Source: Riptortus pedestris (Eukaryota > Arthropoda > Insecta > Hemiptera > Alydidae). From it: a DNA stretch of 64,000 nucleotides. The stretch is taken from the NCBI GenBank assembly GCA_019009955.1, contig CM032228.1:221005001-221069000 (forward strand), written 5' to 3'. The stretch's first letter is position 1. The number at the start of each line of letters is the position of its first letter. Positions 20,552 to 33,329 of this stretch are shown here, one piece after another. Below the pieces are notes generated by a model. That model was not told where the DNA came from and did no database searches. It saw only the letters and a program-made list of their open reading frames with translations. The position numbers and the translations under genes were made by a program.

Positions 20552-20552
<1 letters not shown>
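19919..20552 (+). mobile_element. Helitron, non-autonomous, CTAG 3' end
   Basis: The 5' part has TATATATAATTTTACTGTAC, then CTCCTAAGCGGATGGACCGA and TTTGAATGAATTTTTTTGGA, a phrase common in arthropod Helitrons. The 3' end reads CAACGTCTGCCGAGCCCGCT-AG at about 20552, followed by T, as expected for CTRR and insertion into AT. A GC-rich stretch before CTAG can form a weak hairpin. An internal block is repeated (about 20050-20130 and 20350-20430). Confidence 0.65.
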
Positions 20553-20587
<35 letters not shown>

Positions 20588-22435
20588 TGTGGCTTATAGG
20601 AGTTTTTGGATAATAAATTGGGCCCAGAATACATAAGTCCTTTGGACATTATAAAATACTATTGAAGCAAAACAAATGTGCTAAAATTAGATTGGTAAGA
20701 CAGAGTAGAATATTTCTGGAATACCTATATTCGGATAATATTGATTAAATTTTACTTACCTATAATACTCACTTTGTTATCATCAATAGAAATGCTTCCT
20801 TTATCGTTAAAACATGAATTAGCTTTTAACCTAATTTTCAGCCATTTAATTTATTTATTTATAAATCTGATAGTTAAGACAACTACCGTAATACACCTTC
20901 CTGTAGAATTTGGCCAAGTGTAAGAGTTTAGCCACTTTTTGTTTGGCATTATACAGACCGGGTCCGTGACATATGTAAGCAAATCTAGAGACACATTTCA
21001 GTTTCTTTTTTCTTAACAAGTTTCCCACGAAGCTCGCCTGGAAATTGAGTTAGCCGTGCGGTAAGTCACAGACACAAAGGAGTCGTGTAATTAGTTTGTA
21101 TATAGAGTCGGACTGGAAGGCAATAAAGGAGGAAGAGGGCGAGGGCAGTATTATTTTATGTGTGGAGGGACTTTATGGGCTGGTGCATGACGGCACACCA
21201 CGGCCCCTCCCTCACATCCTGAAGCCTCTATACTCTATGGTTTCCCTTTGACAATATCAACCGCCTCAAGTGTGAGCAGGACTCTTTCGAAACTGGTCAC
21301 AAATAGTAACAATGCTCATCAAGTACTTCCCTTACAGGTTACTCTGGATCGAGTTTTAAAGCAATAATTCTAAGACAAAGAATTAACTCTCTACAGAACT
21401 GAAGAAAAACAACCAAGCTCAAACAGTATGTTTAATAATGACATATCCACAATACGGGCTTATAGAAGAAAACGTCTTCTGCTCATATTTAAATGCATCA
21501 TTTGACTACCACAAATGAAGGCTGATTATAATCACATTAATACGTTAACTGGGGGCCTCATGAAGTGTCCACATTTACAACTTCGCACGCATCTGTATAC
21601 AAGTAGAGAACCGATGAAATGTTAGTTATTAGCGTCCAATTTAAGCTAAGAAGGATAATCTTATAGGTTACCACCCTTATCTAGGGTGTGTGAGGATAAC
21701 ATTTTATTCAGAGATTTCGTCACTGAATAAATATTGAATACCCATGCAGTAATCGGACCGACAATAATTTTTACCTAGAATATTAAGACTAACTAACGGC
21801 GTAACTTAACTCACTGAATCCATGAATGCCGATTGCTAAAATGAGTTCATTGCCGAACAGTTTCAATTCATTGGTAGGTTTTATTTTAAAAATACTTCAT
21901 TGGTTAATTTGTTAGCTAACTTCAATGGAAAGATTCCTTTCATTCAAGTTAGCTAATTAATTAGCGAATGAAAGGAATAGGAGAGGAGAGAACTTTTAAT
22001 ATGTGGTTGACTAGTTCGTAAAACATCCTTAAAATTGAAATATTGCCCCCGGTTTTCTAATACGTTCTTCCACGAGTGGTGGCAGCAGTAGTACACCAAA
22101 TATACTTCGTGGCCTTGGTCATTGTTGAGGACAGCCGATGGGAAATTTGGAGTTCTTCCAGAATCGGAACATTTAAATACTATAATGGACCAAAAGAAAT
22201 TTGCATTTTATTATAAATGATTCCTAGTAAAGAAATATGCTTCAAAGATATTGAACTACTTAGCATATTATTGAACATACGGATATCGATTTCCAATAGA
22301 GAATACACGTTCTGAGGGATGATCTATAAACCCGACAGATCTCCCAGCATTAGGAAATATAAAGTCCAGAACTAAGAAGGTTTCCCTCCTGAAGTTTAGT
22401 AATAGATAAATCTACATACTGGTAACACAACACCA
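20553..22435. other. (AT)n tract followed by an unassigned stretch
   Basis: (AT)n at 20553-20585. A decayed minus-strand SINE piece lies at 21662-21733 (GGTTACCACCCTTATCTAGG). A short inverted repeat with GTTAGCTAACTT and AAGTTAGCTAAT lies near 21911-21985. About 21100-21240 is less AT-rich, with no frame I recognise. Confidence 0.45.
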
Positions 22436-22439
22436 CAGT

Positions 22440-22878
22440 GAATATTAAGTGAATAAATACAAACGGTTAATATTCGAAATAGAGAATAAACGTATATATC
22501 AATAATTATAGTAAATTTAATTTACAATAAGATTAAATCTATACAATTTTTCGATCCTACGTATAGTATCGGAGATATTTCGAATTTTCGAAAATCCTCT
22601 CCTCTCCTCCCATTCCCACTGGTCAGATTTCAGCCGTTAACGAACTTGATCTTTCTTTTTACATAAAACGACTAAATGTAGAGTTTCGTAACGATTAAAC
22701 AATAATTGCGACCGCTAGAGCGGTAACAGAAATATATTTATATATATATACAGTTTTGAACGGACCTCATTTTCGATATCTCCTAGGTAGGATCGGCGGA
22801 CATTTGAAGAAGAATGTCGAAAATCGCGTCATTAGTCCGACCCCAATAGCTGATTTCCCTTAAGGGAAATCTGCTAAA
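22440..22878 (+). mobile_element. HX element, 3' two-thirds
   Basis: It holds the AT-rich block, the C-rich strand of the G-tract (22590-22620), GATCTTTCTTTTTACATAAA, an AT tract, the GGACCTCATTTTCG block and a perfect terminal hairpin ending CTAA at 22878. The 5' end is missing. Confidence 0.8.
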
Positions 22879-23845
22879 AGTACTTTTAATATAAAAATAA
22901 GAAAAACAAACTACAATCACAATAAAGGGTTTTAGCCGATGATAAAAGTTAAACCTATTTTCACAAAAAGGCACTGAATGACTGCTGTAGGAAACAGCTG
23001 ATAGAACGGCCTCTTATGTCAACCTTTTAGTGGTGTGTTTACTGAAGCTCTGCCCGCCTCTAGTTATCTCAGCTTTCGTGGCCTTGGTTGTCGATGAGTT
23101 ATTTGTTCTTCCTCCTAGCCTAAATAAAGGCAAGAACGGACTAGACTACAGTAAATATTGTACAACGAGCCTTATTAATTGTATACAATTGGTTAAAGCG
23201 ACTCAGTTTTCTAACAAAATATTTAGGTTAAGAAGAACAACAAAGAATTACTCTCTTCAGTTTAATGTTTAATACTGTGAAGCGTTTAAGGGTAATCATT
23301 GAGTAGGCGATTGGTTTGGCGTACCATGTTTAGGCAAAATTGTTTTCTCATAAAAATTACATAAAGACTGTTATTGGAAGATTCTTGCCTCTAATAGTAT
23401 AAAATTGCTAAAATAAGTTTCTAAAATGGGCTTCAATAATTAAGTTAGGTGCAACATTATTGGTTCATTTATATCCCAGCAATTCTACTACCTTCTGAGG
23501 TTCTCTGCCTACACCGCCATTCTGGTGTCTCATAAATAGCGTATACACAGTTCAATGTGTTATTTGGATGAATGCCCACAAGTACACATTACAATCTGAA
23601 TGTGCCGCCTGGTACATTTCTTACAATCTATGTGACAACGAACAACTATTGAGCAGCCATATAGAATTCAATAATGCGAACAACATCTGAGGTTATAAGT
23701 AAACCATATTGCTTTACTTATTGGCCGAAAAGACTAACTCCTGTAGTGTAAGCAGAGCTAAATAACTTATCATCCTGATTTATGAGCTTATACCTTTATT
23801 TCAATCCATTAAATTACTCGATTAAATGTTTAATTAATGAATAAG
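22879..23845. other. Unassigned stretch
   Basis: No gene seen. The 80-codon + frame at 23030-23272 has no recognisable motif. A SINE 3' tail fragment (GTTGCAAAAAGTGGACGTTA) occurs at 23846-23878. Confidence 0.4.
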
Positions 23846-23939
23846 TTGCAAAAAGTGGACGTTAATAAATAATTAATGACAGAACAGCAGTTGTAGAAAA
23901 TTAATAGTTTACCAAGACGTGATCTATGTGAGACACAAT

Positions 23940-24522
23940 AACGAAGACATTTTGAATTTTTCAAATTCCCCTCTTCCCCCCCCCCCTATTCCTGTTCAGA
24001 TTTCAGCTATTAAGTAATATTATATTCAGTGTTGGATTTAACAGTTAAAAATCGAGTATGGTATAGAATAAATAAACATTTTCCTGGTAAGAATGTAAAA
24101 TTTTAATTGATGATAGCGTCGTCGCACAATGAATGAGTATGTATCGCGCGTAATAAAGGTCACTTGATAACAATATTTGGTAGAATAAAGTGGTTCAAGA
24201 CATAACAGCTACCGATAATACCACGTGAACAGGAGTGGGGGTCTACTGAAGGCTGAAAACTAAAACATTCAAATATCTTGGTTGATGTTCAAGATATAGG
24301 AAATGTTTAAATAAAAACAGTTATAGGTAATTAAATTTAAAATAAGATTTGTTGTATAACATTTTCGATCAGACTTATAATGACGTAGTAATTTCAGATT
24401 TTCAAAACTACCTCTCTCTAACCTCTCCCCCCCACTCCAATCTGAGCCGTTAAAGAATTTGATCTTTGGTTTTGCTTGAAACGCTTATATATCGAGTTTG
24501 GTAACGATAAGACAGAACTGAC

Positions 24523-24587
<65 letters not shown>

Positions 24588-24700
24588 TATATAATTTAAA
24601 TGGCCCTCATTTCCGTTATCTACTATAGGATCGATAGACATTTTAAGAAATGATTCGGAAAGCATGTCAGGAGCCCAACCTCAACTCTATTGAGCAGCAA
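23940..24700 (+). mobile_element. HX elements, decayed
   Basis: A C-rich HX tract with GTTCAGATTTCAGC at 23950-24015 is followed by a second copy at about 24100-24690, with variant block AGGAGTGGGGGTCTACTGAAGG, CTCCCCCCCACTCC, (AT)n at 24524-24592 and the GGATCGATAGACATTTTAAG block. The terminal hairpin is lost. Confidence 0.6.
24524..24592. repeat. (AT)n microsatellite in HX
   Basis: AT tract at the point where most HX copies carry one; length differs between copies (compare 5018-5060, 26276-26345, 38300-38342). Confidence 0.9.
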
Positions 24701-26190
24701 TCTGGATTCCAGTAATATTGCTATCATCTAGTTAGTGTAATTACATCAGCTTACTTATTGACTGAAAGACCAATTGTTGTTATGTGAGGACATTTCAATA
24801 CCTTAGCATCCAGATGGAGAATTTTATAGCACTAATATATTTAAATAGGACTATTGAGTAGTAATACAAATTCCATAAAATCTACTACCACCAAAGATTA
24901 GTCCTTAATCACATCGACATACTTATTGTCAGGAATGACAAGTTATTGATGTGTAATCGCAGTGCATTGTGTTGACAACTAGACAGAGAACCACCCACCT
25001 TTATGCCAACCTATACAATTGCTCACTGTAGTATTTAAGCAAGGAGCACAGCGATACATTTACCAGGAATTCCACAACACCTAAGAACACACACCCACAT
25101 CACATCGGTATTCATATTGACTGACCAGACCAATTGAGTCGAGTAAATTAGGAGGAACTGAATAAGCTGTGTTGTGCCATGTTTTAGTACTTGGATAGAT
25201 AACCTCCCAGACGTGTTACAGGCAATTTGATTAACAATTTCAATAACCGTTAAGCAATAAAATAGATAGGTGGGATATGCTACTAACCATATGAATTTGG
25301 CTTGCTCACCTGAGGATTATATAGCTCTACGTTTTACAGCTATGAGAATTTACGAAATTTAATCATTTTACTTTGGCTTAATACTTGATTAAAAGAATTC
25401 GGAACCAGTTCGTTCCCTTGAGTCGGTAAAAACTCCCCTGCCCCAAACCTTATACATTTTATTTTTATTTTATGAAAACAACAGTAATTAAACTTTTAAA
25501 ACAAATGTATTTTTACTTTAAAAAATGATTAGCGTCTAAAATAGAACAAAATTATTAAATTCAGGACAAAAGGTACCACATGAACTATAATTTATAGTGT
25601 GCAATTTTAAAATAGAGAGCAATGTATCCTAAAATTATAACAATAAAGCGAAAGGTAATGTTCAATTCTGGCAATGCAATAACACACACACATGACGTCA
25701 AATGGTTTTCACGTTTCATCTATAATTCACCGCAAGCGAAATTCTTCTCTCCTTCTTATCACATCGCAGAAAGAAAAGTGTAATGTATCTATTTTTTTAT
25801 TTGGATAAGCGATTATTTTATATCTTTATGTGTATTATGCATATACACTCATAATGTCAGAACAACACTTGCACTAAACAGATAAAGCAAGTAGTGAAGA
25901 ATTTCGGAAAAGGATTAGGAAATTCAGAATCAAGCTTCCATAGAAGAGCATCTGATTGTATTACAGGTGTACTCCTAGTGTAACCTAGTGTACTTAAGCA
26001 GCTGCACATTCCAGGTACTCTTTTACAAGTCAATGCCTGGCTGTACATGCTTGGGACCTACAGCCGGCGGGACCTGTAGATTTAATTTAGCTTCGCTTTG
26101 GAACTATTTCCGACGTACTGCTTCTCATTCGGGGAAACATAATTCAACGACACCCTTTTAAGCAGATTTAAATTAAACGAAAGGTTAACC
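24701..26190. other. Unassigned AT-rich stretch
   Basis: No gene or family repeat recognised. The 63-codon minus frame at 25857-26048 is slightly less AT-rich than its surroundings but matches nothing I know. Confidence 0.4.
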
Positions 26191-26195
26191 AAAAC

Positions 26196-26269
26196 TGACT
26201 GTTTGGTTAACTAAATTTTCTTGAAATGTATATCAGTCCTTCCCAGGAGATGTTGAAAATAAGGTCCCC

Positions 26270-26345
<76 letters not shown>
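26196..26345 (-). mobile_element. HX fragment plus (AT)n
   Basis: ATGTATATCAGTCCTTCCCA with GGAGATGTTGAAAATAAGG is a decayed HX 3' block, followed by (AT)n at 26276-26345. Confidence 0.5.
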
Positions 26346-26346
<1 letters not shown>

Positions 26347-26569
26347 AAAATTATATGTGAAAAAGCCGCACTTTACCTACTTCAGGATAACCTTCATTAA
26401 CGATCATTATTAAAAAAAACATTAACGATTAGAGTGCAAAACTCTTGGCCACCAGAGGAAAAATACGCTGATGTGCGTAAAATTAGGATTAATGAAACAG
26501 TATAGTATTACTTACAAATCAAAATTATCTCCGGATGTAAATACTGAACAGTTGATAGCTGGGATATAC

Positions 26570-26711
26570 GATATATATATATATAATTTTGAACGGACAT
26601 CATTTTCATCATCTTGGAAGGATCGATGGACATTTAAAGAAATTTTTCGAAAATCGAGTCTTAAGAGAAACCTCAATAGCTGATTTAACCTTAAGGGAAA
26701 TCTGCTAATAT
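26570..26711 (+). mobile_element. HX element, 3' end only
   Basis: A short AT tract, TTTTGAACGGACATCATTTT, then a terminal hairpin with one arm mutated (GATTTAACCTTAAGGG), ending CTAA followed by T. Confidence 0.7.
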
Positions 26712-26832
26712 ATGGTTAAAATGGTAATAACTAGAAAATAATAATAAAGAATAAAACAGTTTACATTTGGCGGTGCCAAAACCCCGTGTAATGGTAGTAG
26801 TTGTATAAGGCGGTTTCGCTTACAGTACTCAC

Positions 26833-26865
26833 CCATTGTTGAGTGCAAAAGGAGTTGATACTCAC
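26833..26865 (-). other. Candidate 33-nt internal exon
   Basis: On the minus strand a pyrimidine run ending TTTCTTTGCAG is followed 33 nt later by GG-GTGAGTACTG, a near-consensus donor. The 33 nt are open in one frame (11 codons). No flanking exons were found, and such pairs arise by chance. Confidence 0.15.
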
Positions 26866-26879
26866 CTGCAAAGAAAAAA

Positions 26880-27045
26880 AAAAGTATTTAAATAAATGTG
26901 GATAATAAATTAATAACAATATACTTATTTTGTTCTTTTAATGTACTGTGTGTGAGTATTTGTGTATGAGTGTGTAGACACCCTCTCACTTATGCGTTTT
27001 TATTCTAGCTATAAAGTAAGATGTAAAAAAAGTATGATATTCTTC

Positions 27046-27083
<38 letters not shown>

Positions 27084-27355
27084 GAATCACGCAAAATTGT
27101 TTTTTTTATACATATTAAAATGACTTCCTATTGCTATTTTCTTTCTCTTCTTTATCTTGGAGACATTTCTGTATGTTTCATGCCTTGTTTACATTCCTTA
27201 GGTTTACACCTCATCTGTGTATGACATGCCTGTACATAGTAAATTTGCGTAGCTTATCCATTATGCTGCATAAATATTTTTCAAAATCTTTTCTATTAAT
27301 TTTTGTCTCATGAGTGAGCCCATATCAAGAAACTTGGTACAATTTATTAACATAG
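26880..27355. other. Unassigned stretch with (CT)n(AT)n
   Basis: (CT)n at about 27045-27065 runs into (AT)n to 27083. No gene seen. Confidence 0.4.
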
Positions 27356-27359
27356 AGTT

Positions 27360-27455
27360 CTGGATACGATTTTCGCCTACTCCGACCACAAAAAAAGCGG
27401 TAACCTGTAGAGACCCTTTCCAATTAATCATAGTAGTATAAATAGGACGCTATTA
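27360..27455 (+). mobile_element. SINE 3' fragment, decayed
   Basis: GCGGTAACCTGTAGAGACCC and AATTAATCATAGTAG match the SINE 3' half with many changes. Confidence 0.5.
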
Positions 27456-27821
27456 CATAAAATTTTCAACATATTTCAGTTTCTTGATTCAAATTGTAGG
27501 GTTACACTCCTATTCATAAAATTCAGATTTTATGACAAAAACTAGTTAAGCAAATATACTTAACATTCGATTAAACAATTAGTTAAATTCAATGCAATTA
27601 AAATTATACTAGCGCTACGGAGTGAATATTATAATGAAGGATCATTACATTTATATCTCTTTGACTAATTGTTTGATATAGGCTAGGTGGGAACATATAT
27701 TTTGTAAATTTATAGGATATAGGCTTTTGTTTCCATGTTATAAGATAAAGAATAAAAACAAACATTCAGATGAAATATGCTAAACCTTGTTTGTGATTGA
27801 GAACAACTACAAAAATAATAT

Positions 27822-28002
27822 TATTATTATTATTTATTAACATCCATTTTTTGCGCCTATGACTAATTGGGACGGGTTATCTAAAGGTTGCCACATTTTT
27901 CTAGCCAGGGTGGGACTATGGATGCTATTTAATGAGTTCATCACAAAATAAATTCAAATTACTCAGACGGGAATCGAACTCCCCTGGCTATCCGGACTCC
28001 CA
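27822..28002 (-). mobile_element. tRNA-derived SINE, 5'-truncated
   Basis: (ATT)n tail at 27822, then AACATCCATTTTTTGCG, CTAGCCAGGGTGGGAC and GGGAATCGAACTCCCC (the B-box region). The 5' 30 bp are lost or diverged. Confidence 0.75.
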
Positions 28003-28009
28003 TAATAAA

Positions 28010-28825
28010 CACAGATGAATTATTTTTATTCTTTATGGTTGCATTAATTATAAAGGTTAATAGCAGACATTTAACTCAACTTCTGTTTTGAACAATATAA
28101 TAAAAACATAGAAAAGAGAATTTCATTGGTGAACGTTCTTAAAATGGCTTTTCAAAAATACATCAATAGCTGCATTTTCTTAAAAGAAATCAGCTATAAG
28201 TAAACCAATCAATCAAATACGAAAGTAGTAGGAGAGTAACAATAAAAGCAACTCTTAACCAATGGCAGAACGGTTTAGCAGTTGTAGAAAGAGATAGTAT
28301 AACTAGAATATGGAGTGGGAAACCCAAAAAGTTTATCTTGGGGAAGAATCGTGGGACTCAAAGTGATCGTGGAATATGGATACACATATATAAAATATAT
28401 ACGTTTGCAGTATCACAGTATCATATTTGCCGAATCAAACCTGAGCAAAATATTATTAGGATGAGTTATATACAGGTTGTCCCCTGAGATGTTCTCCCTC
28501 TCTAGCACATGCAATTTATATTATTTTTTTATTATACATAACGTTTTAGTTACATTTTCCATGCTCATTGGCTATGTTCTAAAGCTGACCCCTCACAGCT
28601 GTTGAATAAGCTATTTGAACAAGGTTAACTGCCTTATTGAGGACTCCATTCAAAGAGTTGAGGAAGATAGCGAAATAAACAATTAATACTGAATAAATTA
28701 AGAAGGGAATCCTTCTGTTTTTATCAAAACTTCTTGCTTACATTGTTGTAACTACTAATAAGTAAAGAAATAGAACTAATTACGCTGTTCCCAAGTGTAT
28801 GAAATGAAATATTGGATAGATATAT
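28010..28825. other. Unassigned stretch
   Basis: No gene seen. A possible very decayed HX end lies at 28145-28200. Confidence 0.35.
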
Positions 28826-28830
28826 GTGCT

Positions 28831-29050
28831 TTGGAGCTCAGGTTAGCCATGTGAGTTACGGCGTAAGTTTTAATGCTCTCGGTAAACCTAGAGTTGCGGA
28901 TACGATGCCAGCGTTTACAATAGAGATGTGTTTATTAGTAAAAGTCGTAATTAAAATATCTCATCTCGTTTAGAATGGGGAATTTACCAGTCGATGACTC
29001 ATCTCGATTAGTCCTAGTAGCTTAAAATGGACAGTTATTTTTTATAAGCA
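28831..29050 (+). mobile_element. tRNA-derived SINE, decayed
   Basis: Starts GGAGCTCAGGTTAGCCATGT; the middle and 3' parts are recognisable but diverged (CCAGTCGATGACTCATCTCG for the usual AACCCGTCCCGATTAGCC region). Confidence 0.65.
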
Positions 29051-30375
29051 AACAAACAAATAGCTTACAAATAAATATGAAATACAATTATAAATATTTA
29101 ACTTCCTAAAGAGGAGTAGTGCATTTAAATTAATTCTATGGGTAAATAGAATTAATATAAATAGCCTATAACGGTTTTTATTTATATTTTGAAGGATAAA
29201 ATCAATCAGAGATGGCTCATGGTCATCTATTTCTATATTTATTGAAAATTAAAGAATAAATTACGGTTCTATATTCATGAATACAAATTTATATTATATT
29301 TACAAATTCTAATTGTGTCTGTGACAAATATTCAAATAAAAATAAAAGTCAGTCGTCCAATTACAAAGTCATAATATCTAATTTAAAAAAAAAAAAAGGG
29401 GGAAAAAAAAGAGTTATTTGGTTTGAATGCAATGCTAATGACAAAGCCTAAATTTCCTCGTCCTTAACTGGCCAATTTAAATTCAATGCTGGAATGAATT
29501 ATTAACCAATGGGGACGCTTCAATTATTCATACATTCATTCATAGCAACTTTGGAGTTTGAGCTTCCCTAATAGCTGGATATACAGTCTAATAGCAATGT
29601 CAACTCATGCACCCCCCCCCCACCCAGTTCATCAGCATGTCATGTTACGGCAAATATTGCCAAAGTCAATAATCCCCTTCACCTTTCTATCATTTGCTTA
29701 GCTCTGTTTAGTTTCCTTTTAGCAGACTTCCCTAAAGGAATAAAGCGAACCTCGAAAATCCCTTCAAACTTCCACCGATTCATCCTAAAGACGAAGCCTG
29801 TACATTCTAGTAGACGAAGCCAACCCACCCTAATGGCCGATCTCATTCGTCATCCTCACCACGACCAGAAATAATGATGAAAAATGGCAGGGTGCAAAAG
29901 AATGAATAGTCGCTATAGACTTCATTGAAACTCGGATTTGAGTTTCAAGTCACACGTGACAGTAATCAACTATTGCATATTGAGATTTAGGAAATTTGAA
30001 CGTAGAAAGAAACGAAAAAAAAAATCAATGACTGTTGACTCTGCTAATAAAGAGTTAACGAACCTAAATGTAGAAATTTACAATTGTAGACTATAGGATG
30101 ATTCGATTAACTGCTACATTTTGTGATATAGAAAATGCAGGTAATAAAATACTAATTACCATTTTAACGAAAAAAAAGGTTAAGTAAAACAAGTAAAGGG
30201 TTGGAACCAGCAGCCAACGTTTCCAAGCCAAGTATAGGGGTCGACCAACAGCCAGTGACGACGGTATGCTTCGACAGATATGACTTAAGTAGAACCACAA
30301 AATAGCAGGAAGATTTTCATCATATTTTTCCAAGCTGTAGAAACAGCCTAAGCACTCAATCTACCCCAAAATAAT
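29051..30375. other. Unassigned stretch
   Basis: Poly(A) and poly(C) runs near 29382 and 29612. At 29720-29800 TAGCAGACTTCCCTAAAGG may be a strongly decayed HX 3' end. No gene seen. Confidence 0.35.
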
Positions 30376-30379
30376 ATAA

Positions 30380-30671
30380 TAAAAGTCCGTCACGCAGGGG
30401 TTGCGTAAACTAAGCAGATTTCCCTAGTGAAGCCGAACTAGCTTTTGGCGGGAAACTCACTTGTCCGTTATCGGGCCACATTTAATAAAGATGAAAATAT
30501 CTCGGTTAATATTCAAGATAGAGAATAAATGTATAGAGCAATATTTATAGTAAATTTAAGTTCCAAAATGATTGGTTCTATACAATTTTTTCATCTGAAG
30601 AAATTTTTCGAAAATCGCGTCATGAGTACGACCTCAATAGCTGACTTCCCTTAAGGGGAAATCTGCTAAAA
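30380..30671 (+). mobile_element. HX element, short form with both ends
   Basis: It starts AAAAGTCCGTCACGCAGGGG and ends with a terminal hairpin and CTAA at about 30670. About 300 bp of the middle (C-rich tract, AT tract and CATTTTCGTCATC block) are missing: TACAATTTTTTCATCTGAAG joins the two sides. Both ends being intact makes it an internally deleted derivative. Confidence 0.85.
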
Positions 30672-31415
30672 ACGTCATTGCTCACACACTTCCACAGAGA
30701 TATTATCTCTGAAGATAGTGATCATTATCAGATGAATAAGAAGTAGAATTATAAATATTATTTCCAGGAGAGGTCCGTGACTCATAGCCCTAAGAAAATA
30801 TCTTGTAAACAGTTCTCCTGCAAGGCCACGTCTTCAGATCCATTTCAATCTGACTGATAGAATGTGATTAGGAATATAAGATATTGTTGTTTTTCTATTT
30901 TAGTTTTTTAGCGCCATTTATACACAGCAATAGAGAAGATAAATAAATTACTGTTTACAATCGTCGTTGATTTAGATGAAGTATAAATTGTTATTTAAAA
31001 TTCATTTTTATTTCATTAGGTTTCTCTTTTATTTTTTTTTTTAAATTTCATTTACATTTGACGTCATTTTCATTGGTCGATTTTTAAATTTGTATTAGCT
31101 TACAGCAGAAAGCGTCTGAATTGTAAACAAAAGGCCAGCCAGCCTGAATTCTAGACGGAAAAGAAAAACCATTAATGAAATATATCTGAATATAACACAT
31201 AAATTTTATTGAAAACTATTTACTATAGCTAATTTGTAATGAATCAGAATAATTTTAATCTGAATTACTTAAATTTTAGCAATTCAAGAACAAAAGAAGG
31301 GAAGGGGGGGGCAACAGAACGTATTTGCATATATCTCACAAAGTAAAAGTTCAATAAAAACCGTATTCCTTATTTAAACTAGTAATGAAGTGGTTCATGG
31401 AACAACAGTTTATTA
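30672..31415. other. Unassigned AT-rich stretch
   Basis: No gene or family repeat recognised. Confidence 0.4.
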
Positions 31416-31419
31416 TTAA

Positions 31420-31868
31420 TATAGCATGAGGAGTAGGGGTTCACTGAAAGTGGAAAACCAAAACTAAAATAAGTAAAATCTAAATATTACGGTTAATATT
31501 CATGATTCAGAAAATATGTAAAGAAAAATTTTTGTAGTTCATTTAATTTTCAATAAGATTGGTTCAATTCAGTTTTTCGATCCGACGTATAGTTAAAAAG
31601 TTATTTCGAATTTTCAAAATCCTCCCTAAACCCCCCCCTCCTACTGTCCGATTTCAGCCATTAACGAACTTGACCTTTATTTCTGCATGGAACTATTAAA
31701 TATCGAGTTTGGTAGCGATCAAACAAAAATTGTGATCGCTACAGCGTTAACAGACAAATATAAATATAATTTTGAACGGACCTCATTTTCGTCATCTACT
31801 GGGTAGGATCGATGGGCATTTGATGAAATTTGTCAAAAGTCGCGTCATGAGTACGAGCTCAATAGCAA
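31420..31868 (+). mobile_element. HX element, terminal hairpin lost
   Basis: Variant 5' part with AGGAGTAGGGGTTCACTGAA (as in 24230 and 39660), then the standard middle with a CCCCCCCC tract near 31630 and TTTTGAACGGACCTCATTTT. It stops at ATGAGTACGAGCTCAATAG, short of the hairpin. Confidence 0.75.
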
Positions 31869-31869
31869 A

Positions 31870-32625
31870 AACATGACCTCGAGAAATGCAGCGACAGTCA
31901 CATAAATTCATGAAAACAATGCACAGTAAAGGCTTCATTTAATGTAATATTAATCTATATTGTTCTTTTTGAATAGCTGTAATTTCACAGAGAATTAAAA
32001 AATAACATGTACCTCAGATTGTATTGTTTACATGCCAAGTCAACGTAAATTGAGGTTCAGTTTTTAATCTGTCTATTTATACACATTTGGTTGAATTCAA
32101 TCTAATCAGCTGACCTTAGTATAAAACCATGACGTATTTTCTGTTTTATTGTATTAGAATATAACCAGTAATAGGAGCAGAATATTATGTAAAACCGGCT
32201 AGCTTATAGCCGTTTCGGGAAAACTACTCCAAGTCACGACATTGTTGTCTTGAATGATGTCAGCAACAAGTCTACCTGTCGTGAAATATGTTCCTGGCAG
32301 TAAAGTCAATCCCCTTATTCTACTAAGCAGATTTCCAGGGAGCGGAATGACACACATCAGAGTGTGTGTCAAGTCCACAGACCTCGTTATCTGCTTATTC
32401 GAATCAGTTGGCATGAAACATAAGCTGTATGTGACAAGTTATTTTAGTGATATAATTCCTTAAAATGGAAATAGTATTGGTAGGAAGGAGGTGGGGGGGG
32501 GGAGTTTCAGAAGGCCGAAAACGCAAACATACTCCGTAATATTCAAGTTTCAGAAAAATGTACAACAAAATTATTTTAGTACATTCCATTATCCCAAGAT
32601 TAAATAATAATGGGATTTTTTGGGA
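31870..32625. other. Unassigned stretch with overlapping open frames
   Basis: At 32199-32463 both strands are open (minus 71 codons, with PLPGNLLSRIRGLTLLPGTY; plus 69 codons) and the GC content is raised. I recognise neither product. If coding, the minus frame reads more protein-like. Confidence 0.25.
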
Positions 32626-32629
32626 TTTT

Positions 32630-32945
32630 GAGTAACGCCTTTACTTCGGTGAATCCATTTTGACTAGTTTCGGTGTGACGTCTGTTCGTACCTTCTTGCG
32701 TAACTAAAAACGGCTATCCTTAGGATGTGGAAATTTCATATGTAGGATTTTTATAAGGTCTAGTTTTGCATTTCCCAATTTGATCAAACTAGATTAAGGG
32801 TGAGAGGGGGTTTAAAGGAGGGCAAAAATATAAAATTTTAAATTCCTCCGAAGTCTTTTTGAACCTTTTTGTTTACATGCAAAGATCTATAAATCATGTC
32901 TAGGACCATTTTCAATCCGCTGAATTGGAACGACGAAATCTTATG
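32630..32945 (+). repeat. Dispersed repeat R3, copy 2
   Basis: GTGACGTCTGTTCGTACC, AAAAACGGCTATCCTTAGGA and TTTTGATCAAACT-like text run in the same order as at 19495-19700. Confidence 0.5.
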
Positions 32946-33214
32946 TCACTTTATAATATCATCTTATTATAATTTAATATAATAAATGAAGTGAAAGCAA
33001 ACATCTGATTTAATTTAATTAGGATGGACAGGAGAACAAAGAAGACATGTTTTAACCACAGCGATTTTTTACTCTATTCTTAATCTATATTTTTGTCCGT
33101 CTTTATATTTAGGCCTTTATGAACATTATATATAATTTTATGTAAACCGTTTAAATATAGCTTGAACACAATGAACGAAAGTTCGAGAGATAGAGCTTTA
33201 GAGATCTATACATG

Positions 33215-33325
33215 AATATTTGAGAGGTCCTTTCCATTTTCGCGACTCCTAGATAGTTTGGGGGGCATTTAACGACATTTTTCATGTCATGAGCATGTGG
33301 ATAGCAGATTTCCCTTAAGGGAGCG
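33215..33325 (+). mobile_element. HX element, 3' end fragment
   Basis: Decayed block (GAGAGGTCCTTTCCATTTTCG) and one arm of the hairpin (CAGATTTCCCTTAAGGGA), then divergence. Confidence 0.5.
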
Positions 33326-33329
33326 AGAT

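Noticed and set aside
24450..24665. A 71-codon minus frame rich in Ile/Tyr
   Set aside because: It is the translation of an (AT)n tract in HX.
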